64,000 nt of DNA from contig NZVD01000051.1 in NCBI GenBank assembly GCA_002701385.1, forward strand, positions 63,317-127,316, written 5' to 3'. The notes beneath the pieces are model-generated. The model saw only the letters and a list, made by a program, of their open reading frames with translations, was not told the DNA's origin and made no database searches. The position numbers and the translations under genes are program-made. Source of the DNA: Rhodopirellula sp. (GTDB taxonomy: Bacteria > Planctomycetota > Planctomycetia > Pirellulales > Pirellulaceae). Position 1 is the stretch's first letter. Every line of letters starts with the position of its first letter. Shown here piece by piece: positions 63,413-64,000 of the stretch.

Positions 63413-63727
63413 CGTCTTACGGCAAAAACTAAAGAGGAAGGCTAAGGTCTAAACCTGAGTTTTCAGGAGGGACATCAGCTGTATGTTCGGGCTTTAGTCA
63501 GGAAGGCGATGGCAAGAGATAGAGAGCCCAATAAAACCAATATCGACTCGGTTTACCCTGAATAGTGAGGGTTGACCCTTCAGGAGGCTGCTCAGCAGGT
63601 GGGTATAGGACGTATTGTAGCGGTTATGATGGTTGTGGCGGAGCTGCTAGGCCGTTTACCATACCCTCAGCGGTTTTCTACAGATTGAGAGAGCGAAAGA
63701 ATTGTTTATAACCAGCGTTGGAAAAAC
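63413..63727. other. 315-bp intergenic region with a nested hairpin
   Basis: No gene is seen. cctgaa (63557-63562) pairs with ttcagg (63579-63584) and encloses ggg-ttga-ccc (63569-63578); a ctgctcagcag element follows (63588-63598). No T-run follows on either strand. Confidence 0.5.
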
Positions 63728-64000
63728 TTATTTCGTACTTCGAATCACGTTAATCAGGCGATCCAGATCATCCTGATTGTTATACGCATGTGGACTTATA
63801 CGCAGCCGTCCATCTCGATAACTAAGGACGATTCCGGAATCGAGGCACTTTTTACGGAAGGCCCCCAACGCGACTCCTGGAATCGTAAATGAAGTAATTC
63901 CACTTTGATGCTCCGGATATTCCGAACCGAAAATTTCAGCCGAAACACTTTGCAGAAGTTGTTGCGTATGTTGAGTGTAATGTAGGACCTGTGTACCGAT
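63728..64000 (-). CDS. Class V aminotransferase, C-terminal part (cut by window end)
   Basis: Read from base 64000 leftwards the frame is open for 90 residues to a TAA at 63728-63730. The translation has the C-terminal domain of PLP-dependent class V aminotransferases/cysteine desulfurase-like enzymes: EHQSGITSFTIPG, AFRKKCLDSGIVLSYRDGRLRISPHAYNN and DDLDRLINVI. The PLP-binding lysine lies outside the window, so the substrate cannot be named. Confidence 0.85.
   Translation of the reverse strand: MGTQVLHYTQHTQQLLQSVSAEIFGSEYPEHQSGITSFTIPGVALGAFRKKCLDSGIVLSYRDGRLRISPHAYNNQDDLDRLINVIRSTK

Noticed and set aside
1..64000. CRISPR arrays, insertion sequences, prophage or integrase genes
   Set aside because: No regular spaced repeats, transposase or integrase motifs, or phage structural genes were found on either strand.

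Overview
The window looks like a slice of a planctomycete chromosome (order Planctomycetales). The grounds are the gene families: envelope-anchored von Willebrand A, DUF1573 and TPR proteins, CxxCH multihaem cytochromes, BBP2/OmpL-like porins, an archaeal/eukaryotic-type prolyl-tRNA synthetase, and core operons in a reshuffled order. Base composition is mid-range. No rRNA, tRNA, CRISPR array, insertion sequence or phage gene was seen, so this is a vertically inherited core region with several unusual details. This taxonomic call is by protein recognition only; no search was run.

Layout. 1-5.0 kb: end of proS, a DUF4416 gene, a WecA/MraY-type glycan-lipid transferase and a Wzy/O-antigen-ligase-like protein ending in a strong terminator. 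5.2-8.1 kb: DUF1573 protein plus a tetrahaem lipoprotein. 8.1-17.0 kb (minus): yebC, a TPR protein, then nusA-infB-rbfA and a glycosylase-like protein with a histone-H1-like tail. 17.5-22.8 kb (minus): type II fatty-acid cluster rpmF-fabD-fabG-acpP-fabF followed by a second ketosynthase whose catalytic Cys is replaced by Glu. 23-25.4 kb: ruvB divergent from ruvC-ruvA. 25.5-33.2 kb (minus): cysS, ispF, then an EboF-like phosphodiesterase, an EboC-like UbiA prenyltransferase, a complete ABC-2 exporter (two permeases and an ATPase), and the C-terminal third of an EboB-like TatD hydrolase. This reads as a partly decayed ebo locus coupled to an exporter.

33.3-42.7 kb: an envelope coiled-coil protein divergent from polA, then coaE-rho-ribH-nusB, with ftsY converging so that both stop codons share one TTAA. 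43.3-48.6 kb: two paralogous beta-barrel porins, amt behind a textbook sigma-54 promoter, and a PII protein lacking the uridylylated Tyr51. 48.6-53.3 kb: a small lipoprotein, a TatC with a large insert in its first periplasmic loop, a pseudouridine synthase with a basic tail translationally coupled to a PyrK-like flavoprotein, and rpsT. 53.5-64 kb: a TPR-like protein divergent from a CobA-HemD fusion, a Tat-signal toroid-fold protein, an octahaem cytochrome, a VWA protein, coaD, a deacetylase-like protein and the end of a class V aminotransferase.

Most worth following up: the ebo remnant with its ABC exporter, the Cys-to-Glu ketosynthase paired with FabF, the TatC loop insert, the Tyr51-less PII, and a large stem-loop followed by a U-rich tract directly upstream of nusA.
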